From Streptomyces smyrnaeus (GTDB taxonomy: Bacteria > Actinomycetota > Actinomycetes > Streptomycetales > Streptomycetaceae), in NCBI RefSeq assembly GCF_017676345.1, contig NZ_JAFFZM010000001.1:310001-374000 (forward strand): a DNA stretch of 64,000 nt, in the 5' to 3' direction. Every line of letters starts with the position of its first letter. Position 1 is the stretch's first letter. Made by a program: the position numbers and the translations under genes. The notes below the pieces were generated by a model. The model ran no database searches and was not told the DNA's origin. It saw only the letters and a list, made by a program, of their open reading frames with translations. This document shows positions 43,653-54,048 of this stretch, piece by piece.

Positions 43653-44525
43653 TCACAGCAGGGGGCGCAGCCGCTCCCAGGCCCAGGAGCCCAGCGTGGT
43701 GGGCGTGGTGGTCAGCAGCGTCCGGGCGTCCGCGGACCGGAAGCCGTCCCGCATCCACACCGACATCCCGACGAAGCCCTCCACCTGCTTGTCCGACAGC
43801 CCCGCCGCCCGCAGCGTCGCGCGCAGCTCCTCGTCGCTGATGCGCTCGGCCCGTACCGGGCGGCCGAGCGCCTCGCTGAGAATGGCGGCCGCCTGCGCGT
43901 AGGTCAGGTCCTCGGGACCGTGCACCGCCTGCACCCGCTGCCCCGTCCAGGCGTCCGACAGCAGCCGGGCGACGGCCACATCGCCGATGTCGCGCGGGTC
44001 GACCCAGGGCATCGGATGGTCCAGCGGCAGGGTCGTGCGCAGCACGCCCTCGTGGCGCAGCGCGTCCACCTCGCCCCACAGGTTGCTGTAGAAGAACCCG
44101 CAGCGCAGATGGAGCACCGCCGCTCCGGTCGCCTCCAGCAACTCCTCCGTACGGCCGAGCCCGTCGATCTCCCCCGCCCCCGACCGCAGCTCGGCGCCGG
44201 TGCTGCTGAGGAAGACGGTGCGCCCGATGCCGTTCTCGCGTACGGCCCGTGCCGCGTTCGCACCCATCCTGGCGTACCCCGCCACCGGATCGTCGTCGGC
44301 GGTCGGCGGGTCGACCCAGAACAGCGCCCCGGCGCCCCGAGTGGCCCGTACGACCGCGTCCCCGTCGCCCTGGTCGCAGCGGACGACATCGGCCCGCTCG
44401 CGCACCTCCGCCGCCAGCCGGGCCGGATCGCGAGCCAGCAGGGTGGGGCGCACTCCGGCCTGGAGCAGCAGGTGGACGACGCGTGAGCCGACATGGCCGG
44501 TGGGGGTGGTCACCACGATCTTCAT
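43653..44525 (-). CDS. NmrA-like NAD(P)-binding protein
   Basis: Encodes 290 residues from the ATG at 44525. The Rossmann motif is [15 protein letters not shown] at the very N-terminus, followed by [33 protein letters not shown] and [20 protein letters not shown]. These are typical of NmrA/azoreductase-like atypical SDRs that act as redox sensors or reductases. No catalytic Tyr-Lys pair is evident. It is divergent from the AMP-binding enzyme at 44692. Confidence 0.8.
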   Translation of the reverse strand: MKIVVTTPTGHVGSRVVHLLLQAGVRPTLLARDPARLAAEVRERADVVRCDQGDGDAVVRATRGAGALFWVDPPTADDDPVAGYARMGANAARAVRENGIGRTVFLSSTGAELRSGAGEIDGLGRTEELLEATGAAVLHLRCGFFYSNLWGEVDALRHEGVLRTTLPLDHPMPWVDPRDIGDVAVARLLSDAWTGQRVQAVHGPEDLTYAQAAAILSEALGRPVRAERISDEELRATLRAAGLSDKQVEGFVGMSVWMRDGFRSADARTLLTTTPTTLGSWAWERLRPLL

Positions 44526-44691
44526 GGTTGTGCCAACTGTGACGCGCCGCCCGGCGTCACGGCGGCGGACCCCGCCGCCGCCCGGCACGCACCCAGCGGG
44601 TGACCGCTACCCCCGACAAGGGGTAGCGGGCCGGTCGGTACGGCAGGTATGTGTGACGCACGACACCCGACGGAGCCTGTGGAGGTCGCCC

Positions 44692-46473
44692 ATGTCCGCA
44701 TCCGCACCGCGCGGTGCGCACACCGCCGAGCGCAGCTACGCCTCAGGGGCGTCGACGACCCCGCTGCTGGGCGACACCATCGGGGAGAACCTGGACCGGA
44801 CCGTCGCCGTCCACGGCGACCGGGACGCCCTGGTCGACGTGGAGGGCGGGCGACGCTGGAGCTACCGGGAGTTCGCCGCCGACGTCGAAGCCGTCGCCAT
44901 GGGCCTGCACGCGCGAGGCATCCGCAATGGCGACCGGGTGGGCATCTGGGCTCCCAACTGCCCCGAGTGGACGCTGATCCAGTACGCGACGGCGAAGCTG
45001 GGCGCGATCCTGGTCAACATCAACCCCGCCTACCGGGCACACGAACTGGCGTACGTCCTCGGCCAGGCGGGCGTCCGCATGCTGGTGGCCGCCCGCAGCC
45101 ACAAGGGCTCCGACTACGCGGCGATGATCCGGCAGATACGCGGCGAGTGCCCGGCGCTGTCCGAGGTGGTGCTGATCGGCGCGGGCGAGATCGGGGAGAC
45201 CTCCCCGCGGGGGCCGGAGGAGGAGTGGGCCCGGCTGCTGGAGTCGGGCCGGGCACAGGACCCCGCGCGGGCCCGGGCCGTGCTGGACGGTATCGCCGCC
45301 ACGCTCTCCGCCGACGACCCCGTCAACCTGCAGTACACGTCCGGCACCACGGGTTTCCCCAAAGGCGCCACCCTCTCGCACCACAACATCCTCAACAACG
45401 GCTTCTTCGTCGGCGAGCTGTGCCGCTACACGGAGGCGGACCGCATCTGCCTGCCGGTGCCCTTCTACCACTGCTTCGGCATGGTGATGGGCAACCTGGC
45501 GGCCACCAGCCACGGCGCCTGCATGGTCATCCCCTCCCCCGCCTTCGAGCCGAAGGCGGCGCTGCGCGCGGTGCAGGAGGAGCGCTGCACCTCGCTGTAC
45601 GGGGTGCCGACGATGTTCATCGCCGAGCTGGCCGAACCCGACTTCGACTCCTACGACCTCACCAGCCTGCGGACCGGCATCATGGCCGGATCCCCGTGCC
45701 CGGTCGAGGTGATGAAGCAGGTCATCGAGCGGATGGGGATGGCCGAGGTGTCGATCTGCTACGGCATGACGGAGACCTCGCCCGTCTCCACCCAGACCCG
45801 CGCCGACGACACGATCGAGCGGCGGGTCTCGACCGTGGGCCGGGTGGGGCCGCACCTGGAGGTCAAGGTCGTCGACCCGGCCACCGGCCGGTGCCTGCCG
45901 CGCGGGGAGCCGGGCGAACTGTGCACCCGCGGCTACTCGGTGATGCTCGGCTACTGGGAACAGCCCGAGGCCACCGCCCAGGCCATCGACGCGGCGCGCT
46001 GGATGCACACCGGGGATCTGGCGGTGATGGACGACGACGGGTACGTCAAGGTCACCGGCCGGATCAAGGATGTGGTCATCCGGGGCGGGGAGAACATCTA
46101 TCCGAGGGAGATCGAGGAGTTCCTGTACACCCACCCCCACATCCTCGACGCGCAGGTCGTCGGGGTGCCCGACGAGCGCTACGGTGAGGAACTGATGGCG
46201 TGGATACGAATGCGGGAGGGTGCGGCACCACTCACGGCGGACGGCGTACGCGAGTTCTGCGAGGGCAAGCTCGCCCACTACAAGATCCCGCGCTATGTGC
46301 ACACGGTCGACGCGTTCCCGATGACCGTCACCGGCAAGGTGCGCAAGGTCGAGATCCGTGAGAAGTCGATCGAACTGCTGGGCCTGACACCGCCCACCGG
46401 AACCGGGACCGTCGCCGATCGGGCCGCACCCGGTTCCGGGCCCGGCCCGCGCCCGGCCACCCCGTCGAACTGA
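44692..46473 (+). CDS. AMP-binding acyl-CoA synthetase (medium/long chain)
   Basis: Encodes 593 residues from the ATG at 44692 (TGGAGG site). Motifs of the ANL superfamily are present: [56 protein letters not shown] and [20 protein letters not shown]. The catalytic Lys is in [16 protein letters not shown]. The length and motif type match FadD-like enzymes that activate fatty acids for beta-oxidation. It lies 28 nt before a GAF-LuxR regulator in one operon, an arrangement common in actinobacteria. Confidence 0.9.
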   Translation: MSASAPRGAHTAERSYASGASTTPLLGDTIGENLDRTVAVHGDRDALVDVEGGRRWSYREFAADVEAVAMGLHARGIRNGDRVGIWAPNCPEWTLIQYATAKLGAILVNINPAYRAHELAYVLGQAGVRMLVAARSHKGSDYAAMIRQIRGECPALSEVVLIGAGEIGETSPRGPEEEWARLLESGRAQDPARARAVLDGIAATLSADDPVNLQYTSGTTGFPKGATLSHHNILNNGFFVGELCRYTEADRICLPVPFYHCFGMVMGNLAATSHGACMVIPSPAFEPKAALRAVQEERCTSLYGVPTMFIAELAEPDFDSYDLTSLRTGIMAGSPCPVEVMKQVIERMGMAEVSICYGMTETSPVSTQTRADDTIERRVSTVGRVGPHLEVKVVDPATGRCLPRGEPGELCTRGYSVMLGYWEQPEATAQAIDAARWMHTGDLAVMDDDGYVKVTGRIKDVVIRGGENIYPREIEEFLYTHPHILDAQVVGVPDERYGEELMAWIRMREGAAPLTADGVREFCEGKLAHYKIPRYVHTVDAFPMTVTGKVRKVEIREKSIELLGLTPPTGTGTVADRAAPGSGPGPRPATPSN

Positions 46474-46501
46474 CCACTGTTGTGCAGCGGAGGAGTCGAG
46501 G

Positions 46502-47470
46502 TTGCCTTCACCCGACCGTTCCCGTACCCGTCCCCACTCCCCGGGCGGCCCGGTGCCCTTCCCCCGGTCCCCGCTGCGGCCGGACGATGCCGACGCGTTC
46601 CGCCACGCCCTGCGACTGGCGCGGCAACGCACAGGTGTGCGTACGGTCTTCGGCGGCGAGGTGGCCGACGGTGCCCTGCGGCTGACGGAGTTCACCGGCA
46701 CCCTCACCGACTCCATGCGGGGCCTGCGCGTGGTGCCGGGCCGAGGGCTGGGCGGCTACGTCCTCGCACATCAGCGCCCGTACGCGGTCAACGACTACGT
46801 ACCGGCCACGACGATCACCCACGACTACGACAGCCCCGTGCGGCGCGAGGGCATACGCGCGATCGTGGCCGCACCGGTCACCGTGCAGGGCGGGGTGCGG
46901 GGCGTGCTCTACGCCGCCACCCGCGACACCACGCCGCTGGGGGACCGCGCCACCGCCGCGCTGATGGACGCCGCGCGGCGGCTGGCCGGTGAGATCGCCG
47001 TCCGCGAGGAGGTCGACCGGCGCGTCCGGCTGCTGGAGACCGCCGTCGAGGTGCCGCCCGCCCAGCCCCCGGCGCCCGGCCTCGACGCGCTGCGGGACCT
47101 GCACGCCGAACTGCGCGGCATCGCCCAGCAGATCGAGGACACAAAGCTGCGGGACAGGCTGCGGCAGGCCTGCGACCGGTTCCTGCGCGCCGGGATCGAG
47201 GGCGAAGGGGGCGACACCGGCCCGGAGGGGGGCGACTCCGGCGCCGGCCCGCACGCCGACCGGACCGAGGACCGCCCGCGCCTCTCCCCGCGCGAGCTCG
47301 ACGTCCTCTCGTACGTCGCACTCGGGTGCACCAACGCGGAGGCCGCCCAGTACCTGGGCCTGGAACCGGAGACGGTCAAGGCCTATCTGCGCAGCGCCAC
47401 CCGCAAGCTGGGCGTCCACAGTCGCCACCACGCGGTGGCGGCAGCCCGGCGGCACGGCCTGCTGCCGTGA
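46502..47470 (+). CDS. GAF-LuxR type transcriptional regulator
   Basis: Starts at TTG 46502 behind GGAGG; 322 residues. A GAF-like domain at about residues 35-165 (VVPGRGLGGYVLAHQRPYAV then IVAAPVTVQGGVRGVLYAAT) is followed by a helical linker. The C-terminal LuxR helix-turn-helix is clear: LSPRELDVLSYVALGCTNAE then AAQYLGLEPETVKAYLRSAT. It probably senses a small acyl or aromatic ligand and controls the acyl-CoA synthetase upstream of it. Confidence 0.88.
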   Translation: MPSPDRSRTRPHSPGGPVPFPRSPLRPDDADAFRHALRLARQRTGVRTVFGGEVADGALRLTEFTGTLTDSMRGLRVVPGRGLGGYVLAHQRPYAVNDYVPATTITHDYDSPVRREGIRAIVAAPVTVQGGVRGVLYAATRDTTPLGDRATAALMDAARRLAGEIAVREEVDRRVRLLETAVEVPPAQPPAPGLDALRDLHAELRGIAQQIEDTKLRDRLRQACDRFLRAGIEGEGGDTGPEGGDSGAGPHADRTEDRPRLSPRELDVLSYVALGCTNAEAAQYLGLEPETVKAYLRSATRKLGVHSRHHAVAAARRHGLLP

Positions 47471-47664
47471 CCCGGACGACGGCCCGGACGACCACCCGGA
47501 CGGCGGCGCGGACTGCGACACGGACGGCCTGCCGGTTCCGGCTAGCCCCGATCGGCGGATCGACGCGGAGCCGGGTCGTTCGTTAACCCCCACATGATCA
47601 CTGCACAACGACACCCCCTTCCGTTCCTGGCGACACCGCAGCACCACGGAGAGGCGGGCGCGCG

Positions 47665-48276
47665 ATGAGCAAGCGGCAGAAGGGACGCAAGCACCGCGCG
47701 GTCAACCGCACCCCCCGCCCGGTCGGTTCCGCCGCACCGGCGAGGGCCACCCGGGCGACGGCCACCCGGGCCATGGCGACCGGCCCGGCGGCAACCGGCC
47801 CGACAGCGACAGACCCCGCGGCAGTCACCGGAGCCCCGGCTGCCCGCGCCGAGGCGCCCGCGCCCGGGACCGCGCCCGCACCTCGACCGGCACCCGCGCC
47901 CAAGACCGAGACCGAGACCAAGACCGAGACCGAAACCAAGACCGGGACCGGGACCGCGCCGCCGGAGAGCGCGCCGGCCGCCGTGTCCACCCCGGAGGCG
48001 GTGAGTGAGCTCTTCCGGACACCCGCCCGCGACGGAGGGCTCGGGCAGAGCGCGGGCCGTACCTGGGAGCGGGTACGAGCGGCGGGCGCGGCCGGGACCG
48101 CGGTCGAGGAGCTTGCCGCCGAGGTGGGTTACCAGGAGCGCACCGTGCTCAAGCACCTGCTGGGCCTGGCCGCACACGGGCTGGTCGAACAGTACGGCCC
48201 CGGCCGCTGGCGCCCCGTACCGGACGGTGCCGCGGAGACCGGCGCGGACGAGGCCCGGGTGCCGCAGCGCGCCTGA
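47665..48276 (+). CDS. Small winged-helix protein with low-complexity N-terminus
   Basis: Encodes 203 residues. The N-terminal 95 residues are Ala/Thr/Pro-rich with a run of TETETK-type repeats, preceded by a basic MSKRQKGRKHR segment. The C-terminal 90 residues form a winged helix-like domain (AGTAVEELAAEVGYQERTVL then KHLLGLAAHGLVEQYGPGRW). It stands just upstream of the hydrogenase maturation genes on the same strand and is separated from them by a 14-bp hairpin. Whether it regulates them is inference. Confidence 0.72.
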   Translation: MSKRQKGRKHRAVNRTPRPVGSAAPARATRATATRAMATGPAATGPTATDPAAVTGAPAARAEAPAPGTAPAPRPAPAPKTETETKTETETKTGTGTAPPESAPAAVSTPEAVSELFRTPARDGGLGQSAGRTWERVRAAGAAGTAVEELAAEVGYQERTVLKHLLGLAAHGLVEQYGPGRWRPVPDGAAETGADEARVPQRA

Positions 48277-48300
48277 GGCTCCGTCTCCTTCCGTTCCGCG

Positions 48301-48335
48301 CGGTCCGGTACGGCGCCGCAGGCCGTACCGGACCG
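48301..48335 (+). terminator. 14-bp perfect hairpin between winged-helix gene and hyp operon
   Basis: CGGTCCGGTACGGC (48301-48314) and GCCGTACCGGACCG (48322-48335) pair exactly around a seven-base loop. It begins 25 nt after the stop of the first gene. Only 26 nt remain before the next start codon, so it may be an attenuator or processing site rather than a simple end. Confidence 0.65.
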
Positions 48336-48361
48336 CCCCACCCGCCCCACCCGGAGTCCGT

Positions 48362-48988
48362 ATGACCGCCTCCCCCTCCCCCGAGCCGGCCGGCCGCGTC
48401 CTCGTCGCCGGGATCGGCAACATCTTCCTGGGCGACGACGGCTTCGGCGTCGAGGTCGTACAACAGCTGGCGCGGCACCCGCTGCCCGAGCACGCCCAGG
48501 CCCTGGACATCGGTGTACGAGGCGTCCATCTGGCCTATCAGGTGCTGGACGGCTGCGACACGCTGATCATGGTGGACGCCGTGCAGCGCGGCGGCGCCCC
48601 CGGCACGGTGCGGCTGATCGAGGTGTCCGAACAGGACCGTGCGGCACCGGAGGGGGTGCCGGTGGTCGACGGGCACCACATGTCGCCACAGGCCGTGCTC
48701 GCCCTGCTGGAGACACTGCGCGAGGGCATGGGCGGAAGCGCCCCTGGGCGGGTGTTCGTCGTCGGCTGCGAGCCCGCCGAGCTGGCGGAGGGCATCGGGC
48801 TGAGTCCGCCGGTGGCCGCCGCCGTGGACGAGGCGGTGGAGTTGGTGCTGCGGCTGCTGGCGGACGCCCCCGCGCACCCCTCCCCCGAGGAGGCGGCCGA
48901 CGCCGCGCCGGACGGGGCGGCCGAACGGCGGACGGCCGCCCGGGACAGCGGCGTGGCGGCGAAGGGGCGGCCCTCGGCGCCCCTGTAA
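48362..48988 (+). CDS. [NiFe]-hydrogenase maturation endopeptidase (HyaD/HycI family)
   Basis: Encodes 208 residues from the ATG at 48362. The family core GIGNIFLGDDGFGVEVVQQL is followed by LDIGVRGVHLAYQVLDG and a metal-binding His in VVDGHHMSP. Such enzymes remove the C-terminal peptide of the hydrogenase large subunit after nickel insertion. The last 45 residues are an Ala-rich tail, longer than the usual 155-170 residue proteins. Its target large subunit is not encoded in the window. Confidence 0.9.
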   Translation: MTASPSPEPAGRVLVAGIGNIFLGDDGFGVEVVQQLARHPLPEHAQALDIGVRGVHLAYQVLDGCDTLIMVDAVQRGGAPGTVRLIEVSEQDRAAPEGVPVVDGHHMSPQAVLALLETLREGMGGSAPGRVFVVGCEPAELAEGIGLSPPVAAAVDEAVELVLRLLADAPAHPSPEEAADAAPDGAAERRTAARDSGVAAKGRPSAPL

Positions 48989-49034
48989 TGGTGCGAGCCG
49001 CAGCCTGGTCCATACCGCGCAGGGGAAGTGACCG

Positions 49035-49415
49035 ATGCACGAGATGTCCATCGCCATGGCAGTGGTCTGCCAGGTCGAGGAGGCGGCGCGGACCCACCAC
49101 GCCGTGGGCGTCGAGGCCGTCACCCTGCGGGTGGGCGAGCTGGCCGGCGTCGTCCCCGAGGCGCTGCGCTTCTCGTTCGGTCTCGCCTGCGAAGGGACCG
49201 TACTGGCCGGCGCCGAGCTGGTGACCGAGCAGGTGCCGGGGCGTGCGCGGTGCACGTCCTGCGCCCGTGAGTGGGCCACGGGTATGCCCCCGCGGCTGTG
49301 CTGCGAGCAGTGCGGAGACTCCCGTACCGAGCTGCGATCCGGCCGCGAGCTGCAGATCGCCACCGTGCGGTGGGCCGAGAACCCGCAGCGCGCCCTAGCC
49401 CTTGAGGAGCTGTGA
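49035..49415 (+). CDS. hypA: HypA nickel chaperone
   Basis: Encodes 126 residues. It begins MHEMSIAMAVV with the conserved nickel-binding His2. The zinc ribbon has paired CxxC motifs (CTSCAREWATG then CCEQCGD). HypA with HypB delivers nickel to the hydrogenase large subunit. It lies 46 nt after the endopeptidase gene and 4 nt before hypB, in one operon. Confidence 0.95.
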   Translation: MHEMSIAMAVVCQVEEAARTHHAVGVEAVTLRVGELAGVVPEALRFSFGLACEGTVLAGAELVTEQVPGRARCTSCAREWATGMPPRLCCEQCGDSRTELRSGRELQIATVRWAENPQRALALEEL

Positions 49416-49419
49416 AGCC

Positions 49420-50214
49420 ATGTGCCGTGTCGCCGATCTGCAACAGGCCGTGCTGGCGCGGAACGACAGCCGTGCCGAGCGGCTGCGCGCCGAGCTGACC
49501 GCGCGCGGGACCGCCGTGGTCAATCTGCTCTCCAGTCCGGGCAGCGGCAAGACGGCCCTGCTGGAGGCGGAGTTGCGGCTGGCGCGGGAGCGCGGCGTAC
49601 CGACGGCCGCGCTGACCGCCGACCTGGCCACCGAGAACGACGCGCGGCGGCTGGCGCGCTCCGGGGTGCCGGTCAAGCAGGTGCTGACGGACGGGCTGTG
49701 CCATCTGGAGGCGGACATGCTCGCCGGGCACCTGGCCGACTGGCTGCCCGCCGACACCCGGCTGCTGTTCGTCGAGAACGTGGGCAATCTGGTCTGCCCC
49801 GCCTCCTACGACCTCGGTGAGTCGCTGCGCGTGGTCCTCGCCTCGGTCACCGAGGGCGAGGACAAGCCGTTGAAGTACCCCACGGCGTTCGGGCTGGCGC
49901 AGTTGGTCGTCGTCACCAAGCAGGACCTCGCGCAGGCGGCCGGCTTCGATCAGGAGGCCTTCCACGCCAATGTGCGGCAGGTCAATCCGGGGGTCGAGGT
50001 CGTCGACACCTCGGTGCGCACTGGCCTGAACCTCGGCGTGCTGCTGGAGCGGGCGCTGGCGGCGGGCGACGGTACCGCCGTGCACCGCCCGGTGATGGCC
50101 CGCCGGGCAGCTGCCGGCCCGCACACCGAAGCGCACCCGCACAGTCACCCCTACGCCCACGCGGACACCGACCCGCACGCACCCGCCGAACCCCACGCGC
50201 ATGTCCAAGGCTGA
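49420..50214 (+). CDS. hypB: HypB GTPase with C-terminal His-rich tail
   Basis: Encodes 264 residues from the ATG at 49420. The G domain has Walker A SSPGSGKTALLE, TADLATENDARR, FVENVGNLVCPASYDLGESL and the base-recognition motif TKQDL. It powers nickel insertion with HypA. The last 30 residues hold eight histidines (for example HPHSHPYAHADTDPH). His-rich nickel-storage stretches in HypB are usually N-terminal, so the C-terminal placement is unusual. The hypF start lies inside this tail region, overlapping by 14 nt. Confidence 0.94.
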   Translation: MCRVADLQQAVLARNDSRAERLRAELTARGTAVVNLLSSPGSGKTALLEAELRLARERGVPTAALTADLATENDARRLARSGVPVKQVLTDGLCHLEADMLAGHLADWLPADTRLLFVENVGNLVCPASYDLGESLRVVLASVTEGEDKPLKYPTAFGLAQLVVVTKQDLAQAAGFDQEAFHANVRQVNPGVEVVDTSVRTGLNLGVLLERALAAGDGTAVHRPVMARRAAAGPHTEAHPHSHPYAHADTDPHAPAEPHAHVQG

Positions 50215-52597
50215 CGTCGCCGGGGCCGAGCGCAGCCGGGTCCTGATCCGGGGCGTGGTGCAGGGGGTGGGGTTCCGCCCGTACGTGTACGCGCTCGCCG
50301 ACCGGCTGGGGCTCTCCGGCCATGTCACCAACACCGGCGAGGGGGTGGTGGCCGAGGTGGAGGGCGCCTGGGAGGCCGTCGCCGCCTTCCGGGAGCGGAT
50401 CGGCGCCGAGGCCCCGCCGCTGGCCGTCGTCGAGTCGGTCACGCACCAGCCGCTGCCTCCGGTGGGTGCCACGGGCTTCCGTATCGTCGCCTCCCGCTCC
50501 GGTGGGGCGCGGCGCACCCTGGTCGCGCCGGACACGGCCACCTGCGAGGCCTGCCTGCGGGAGCTGACCGACCCGGCGGACCGCCGCTACCGGCACCCCT
50601 TCGTCACCTGCACCGACTGCGGGCCGCGTTTCACCATCGTCACCGGCCTGCCCTACGACCGGGCCAACACCACGATGCGCCGGTTCGCGATGTGCGAGCG
50701 GTGCGCCCGCGAGTACGACGACCCCGCCGACCGGCGCTTCCACGCCCAGCCCGTCTCCTGCCACGAATGCGGACCCCGCGCCCGGCTGCTGGTGCCCGCG
50801 GCGCCGGAGCCGGGCTGGACACAGGCGCCCGGCGAACCGGTGGCCGGGGCCCGGCGGTTGCTGAGGGACGGCGCGGTGGTCGCCGTCAAGGGGCTGGGCG
50901 GCTACCACCTGGCGTGCGACGCGGGCAACGAGGAGGCGGTGCGGCTGCTGCGCCGTCGCAAGGCGCGCGGGGACAAGCCGTTCGCGGTGCTGGCCCGCGA
51001 GGTGGCCGACGTCGCGCGGCTGGCCGTCGTGGGCCCGGCCGAACGCGCGCTGCTGACGGGCAGCCGACGCCCCGTCGTACTGCTGCGCAAGCGCGCCGAC
51101 GCGGCTGCGTCGGACGGTCCGCCGCTGGCCGCCGCCGTCGCCCCCAAGAGCCCCGATCTGGGCGTCATGCTCCCCTACACTCCGCTGCACCACCTGCTCC
51201 TCGGTCTGCCGGGCGACCCTCCCGGACCCCGGCTCCTGGTACTGACCAGCGGCAACCTCGGCGGCGAGCCCATCGTCACCGGCGAGGAGGAGGCGCTGGA
51301 GCGGCTGGCGCACCTCGCGGACGCCTTCCTCGTCCACGACCGGCCCGTCCATGTGCCGTGCGACGACTCGGTGGTGCGGGTGTGCGCGGGCGAAGAACTG
51401 CCGGTGCGCCGCTCGCGCGGGTACGCGCCGCTGCCGCTCACGCTGCCGGTGCCGGTACGGCCGGCGCTCGCGGTCGGCGGGGACGTGAAGAACGCCTTCT
51501 GCCTGGGCGAGGGGCGGCACGCCTGGCTGTCGGCGCACATCGGGGACATGGACGACCTGGCCACGCTGGGTGCCTTCGAGCGCGCCGAGAAGCAGCTGGA
51601 GGACATCACCGCCGTCTCCCCCGGGCTGCTGGTCGCCGACCGGCACCCCGCCTACCGCTCGGCGCGCTGGGCCGAACGGAACGCGGACGGCCGACCGCTG
51701 CGCCGCGTCCAGCACCACCACGCCCACATCGCCTCCGTCATGGCCGAGCACGGGCTGGACGGCTCCCGGGCCGTGCTCGGCGTCGCCTTCGACGGGACCG
51801 GGTACGGCGACGACGGCGCGGTGTGGGGCGGCGAGTTCCTGCTGACGGACTACGACGGCTTCACCCGGTTCGCGCACCTGCGGTACGCGCCGCTGCCCGG
51901 CGGTGACGCCGCGGTACGGCACCCCTACCGGACGGCCCTGGCCCACCTGTGGGCCGCCGGGCTCGGCTGGGACCCGGACCTGCCGTGCACCGCCTGCTGC
52001 CCGCCGACCGAACTCCAGGTGCTCGCACGTCAGTTGGAGCGCGGGCTGCAGTGCGTACCGACCTCCAGCATGGGGCGGCTGTTCGACGCCGTGTCCTCGC
52101 TGACGGGTATCTGCCACCGCTCGGGATACGAGGCGCAGGCGGCGATGGAGCTGGAGGCGGCCGCCGCGGCCTGCGCCGAGGCGCAGGTGCACGACTACGA
52201 CTTCCCGCTGCTGCCCGCGGATGCCGACGGCGTGCGGGTGGCCGATCCCGGCCCGCTGCTGGCCGCCGTGGTCGGCGAGTTGCGCGCGGGTGTCGCGCGG
52301 GAGGTGATCGCGGGGCGTTTCCACGCGGCCGTCGCGGCGCTGGTCCGTCGTACCTGTGCGGCGGCGCGCGAGCGGTACGGGGTGGAGACGGTGGCGCTGA
52401 GCGGCGGTGTGTTCGCCAACGCCGTGCTGTCCGAGGCCTGTGTGAGCGGTCTGCGCGCGGACGGCTTCTCGGTGCTGCGGCACCGGCTCGTACCGCCCGG
52501 GGACGGCGGGCTGGCCCTGGGGCAGCTCGTGGTCGCGGCGCGTGTACCGCGGACCGAGGCAACTTCCCCGCCGCCGACCTGTTCCGCGGCGCACTGA
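50201..52597 (+). CDS. hypF: HypF carbamoyltransferase
   Basis: Encodes 798 residues from the ATG at 50201. The acylphosphatase domain starts LIRGVVQGVGFRPYVYALAD. Two zinc-finger motifs follow (CEACLRELTD then CTDCGPRF, and CERCAREYDD then CHECGPR). A YrdC-like domain (GLGGYHLACDAGNEEAVRLL) and a Kae1-like domain with the metal motif HHHAHIASVMAEH complete it. HypF makes thiocarbamoyl-AMP from carbamoyl phosphate for the CN ligands. All four domains are intact. Confidence 0.95.
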   Translation: MSKADVAGAERSRVLIRGVVQGVGFRPYVYALADRLGLSGHVTNTGEGVVAEVEGAWEAVAAFRERIGAEAPPLAVVESVTHQPLPPVGATGFRIVASRSGGARRTLVAPDTATCEACLRELTDPADRRYRHPFVTCTDCGPRFTIVTGLPYDRANTTMRRFAMCERCAREYDDPADRRFHAQPVSCHECGPRARLLVPAAPEPGWTQAPGEPVAGARRLLRDGAVVAVKGLGGYHLACDAGNEEAVRLLRRRKARGDKPFAVLAREVADVARLAVVGPAERALLTGSRRPVVLLRKRADAAASDGPPLAAAVAPKSPDLGVMLPYTPLHHLLLGLPGDPPGPRLLVLTSGNLGGEPIVTGEEEALERLAHLADAFLVHDRPVHVPCDDSVVRVCAGEELPVRRSRGYAPLPLTLPVPVRPALAVGGDVKNAFCLGEGRHAWLSAHIGDMDDLATLGAFERAEKQLEDITAVSPGLLVADRHPAYRSARWAERNADGRPLRRVQHHHAHIASVMAEHGLDGSRAVLGVAFDGTGYGDDGAVWGGEFLLTDYDGFTRFAHLRYAPLPGGDAAVRHPYRTALAHLWAAGLGWDPDLPCTACCPPTELQVLARQLERGLQCVPTSSMGRLFDAVSSLTGICHRSGYEAQAAMELEAAAAACAEAQVHDYDFPLLPADADGVRVADPGPLLAAVVGELRAGVAREVIAGRFHAAVAALVRRTCAAARERYGVETVALSGGVFANAVLSEACVSGLRADGFSVLRHRLVPPGDGGLALGQLVVAARVPRTEATSPPPTCSAAH

Positions 52598-52621
52598 CCC
52601 ACCGTCCAACGAGGAGAGGCC

Positions 52622-52927
52622 ATGTGTCTGGCGGTACCCGGCAAGGTCCTGCGGATCGAGGAGCGTGACGGCACCCGGATGGCGTCCGTCGACTTCGGCG
52701 GGGTGGTCAAGGAGGTGTGCCTGGAGTACGTGCCCGACCTGCGGGTCGGCGAGTACACGATCGTCCACGTCGGTTTCGCCCTGCAACGGCTGGACGAGGA
52801 GTCGGCCCGGCAGACCCTCGAACTGTTCGAGAACCTCGGGCTGCTGGAGGAGGAGTTCGGCGACCCGTGGCAGGCCGCCGAGGACGCGCAGCGCGCCGAC
52901 GACGCACAACAGGAGGTGCGGCTGTGA
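52622..52927 (+). CDS. hypC: HypC chaperone
   Basis: Encodes 101 residues. The N-terminal [15 protein letters not shown] has the essential Cys2 exposed after Met removal, which carries the Fe(CN)2CO moiety with HypD. It has a conserved [20 protein letters not shown] core. The C-terminus is acidic and Ala/Gln-rich. It lies 24 nt after hypF, and hypD starts inside its stop codon. Confidence 0.95.
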   Translation: MCLAVPGKVLRIEERDGTRMASVDFGGVVKEVCLEYVPDLRVGEYTIVHVGFALQRLDEESARQTLELFENLGLLEEEFGDPWQAAEDAQRADDAQQEVRL

Positions 52928-54048
52928 AGTACATCGAGGAGTTCCAGGACCCGCTGCTGGCCGAGCGGCTGCTGGAGGACATCCACGCCACCGTCACCCG
53001 GCCCTGGGCACTGATGGAGGTGTGCGGCGGGCAGACGCACTCCATCATCCGGCACGGCATCGACCAGTTGCTGCCCGAGGAGGTCGAGCTGATCCACGGC
53101 CCCGGGTGCCCGGTGTGTGTGACCCCGCTGGAACTGATCGACAAGGCGCTGGAGATCGCGTCCCGGCCCGAGGTGATCTTCTGCTCGTTCGGCGACATGC
53201 TGCGGGTACCGGGAACCGGGCGTGACCTCTTCCAGGTCCGCTCGGAGGGCGGTGACGTGCGCGTCGTCTACTCGCCGCTGGACGCGCTCACCCTGGCCCG
53301 GGAGAACCCCGACCGGGAGGTCGTCTTCTTCGGCATCGGCTTCGAGACCACGGCCCCGCCCAACGCCATGGCCGTGCACCAGGCGGCGAGGCTGGGGCTG
53401 CGCAACTTCAGCCTGCTCGTCTCCCATGTGCGGGTCCCACCGGCCATCGAGGCCATCATGCGCTCGCCGGACTGCCGGGTACGCGCCTTCCTGGCGGCCG
53501 GGCACGTGTGCAGTGTGATGGGGACCGAGGAGTACCCGGCGCTGGCGGAGCGCCACGAGGTGCCCATCGTCGTCACCGGATTCGAACCGCTGGACATCCT
53601 GGAAGGGGTGCGCCGGGCGGTACGGCAGCTGGAGGCGGGCCGCCACACGGTCGAGAACGCCTACCCGCGCGCGGTCGTGGCGCAGGGCAACCCGGCGGCC
53701 AGGGCGATGCTGGACGAGGTGTTCAGCACCACCGACCGCGGCTGGCGCGGCATCGGCGTCATCCCGGACAGCGGCTGGCGGCTGGCACCCCGCTACCGGG
53801 AGTACGACGCGGAGCACCGCTTCAGCGTCGAAGGCATCACCACCCGGGAGCCCGCGGCCTGCCGCAGCGGCGAGGTGCTGCAAGGGCTGCTGAAGCCGCA
53901 CGAGTGCGAGGCGTTCGGCACCACCTGCACGCCACGCACCCCGCTCGGCGCCACGATGGTCTCCAGCGAGGGTGCCTGCGCCGCCTACTACCTCTACCGC
54001 CGGCTCGGCGGAACGACCGACGCACCACTGGAGGCGAGCATCCGTTGA
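52924..54048 (+). CDS. hypD: HypD iron-sulfur protein
   Basis: Starts at GTG 52924, overlapping the hypC stop as GTGA; 374 residues. Conserved motifs are [37 protein letters not shown], and the C-terminal cluster-binding [20 protein letters not shown] then GTTCTPRTP. HypD holds a [4Fe-4S] cluster and assembles the Fe(CN)2CO unit with HypC. The whole protein is present. Confidence 0.95.
   Translation: MKYIEEFQDPLLAERLLEDIHATVTRPWALMEVCGGQTHSIIRHGIDQLLPEEVELIHGPGCPVCVTPLELIDKALEIASRPEVIFCSFGDMLRVPGTGRDLFQVRSEGGDVRVVYSPLDALTLARENPDREVVFFGIGFETTAPPNAMAVHQAARLGLRNFSLLVSHVRVPPAIEAIMRSPDCRVRAFLAAGHVCSVMGTEEYPALAERHEVPIVVTGFEPLDILEGVRRAVRQLEAGRHTVENAYPRAVVAQGNPAARAMLDEVFSTTDRGWRGIGVIPDSGWRLAPRYREYDAEHRFSVEGITTREPAACRSGEVLQGLLKPHECEAFGTTCTPRTPLGATMVSSEGACAAYYLYRRLGGTTDAPLEASIR

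Noticed and set aside
44692..47470. Structural hydrogenase or other redox genes upstream of hyp
   Set aside because: The frames here are an acyl-CoA synthetase and a GAF-LuxR regulator. No CxxC large-subunit motifs were seen.
49982..52909. A 975-codon minus-strand open frame over hypF
   Set aside because: The plus strand encodes full-length HypF with all four domains. The antisense frame has no recognisable motif.
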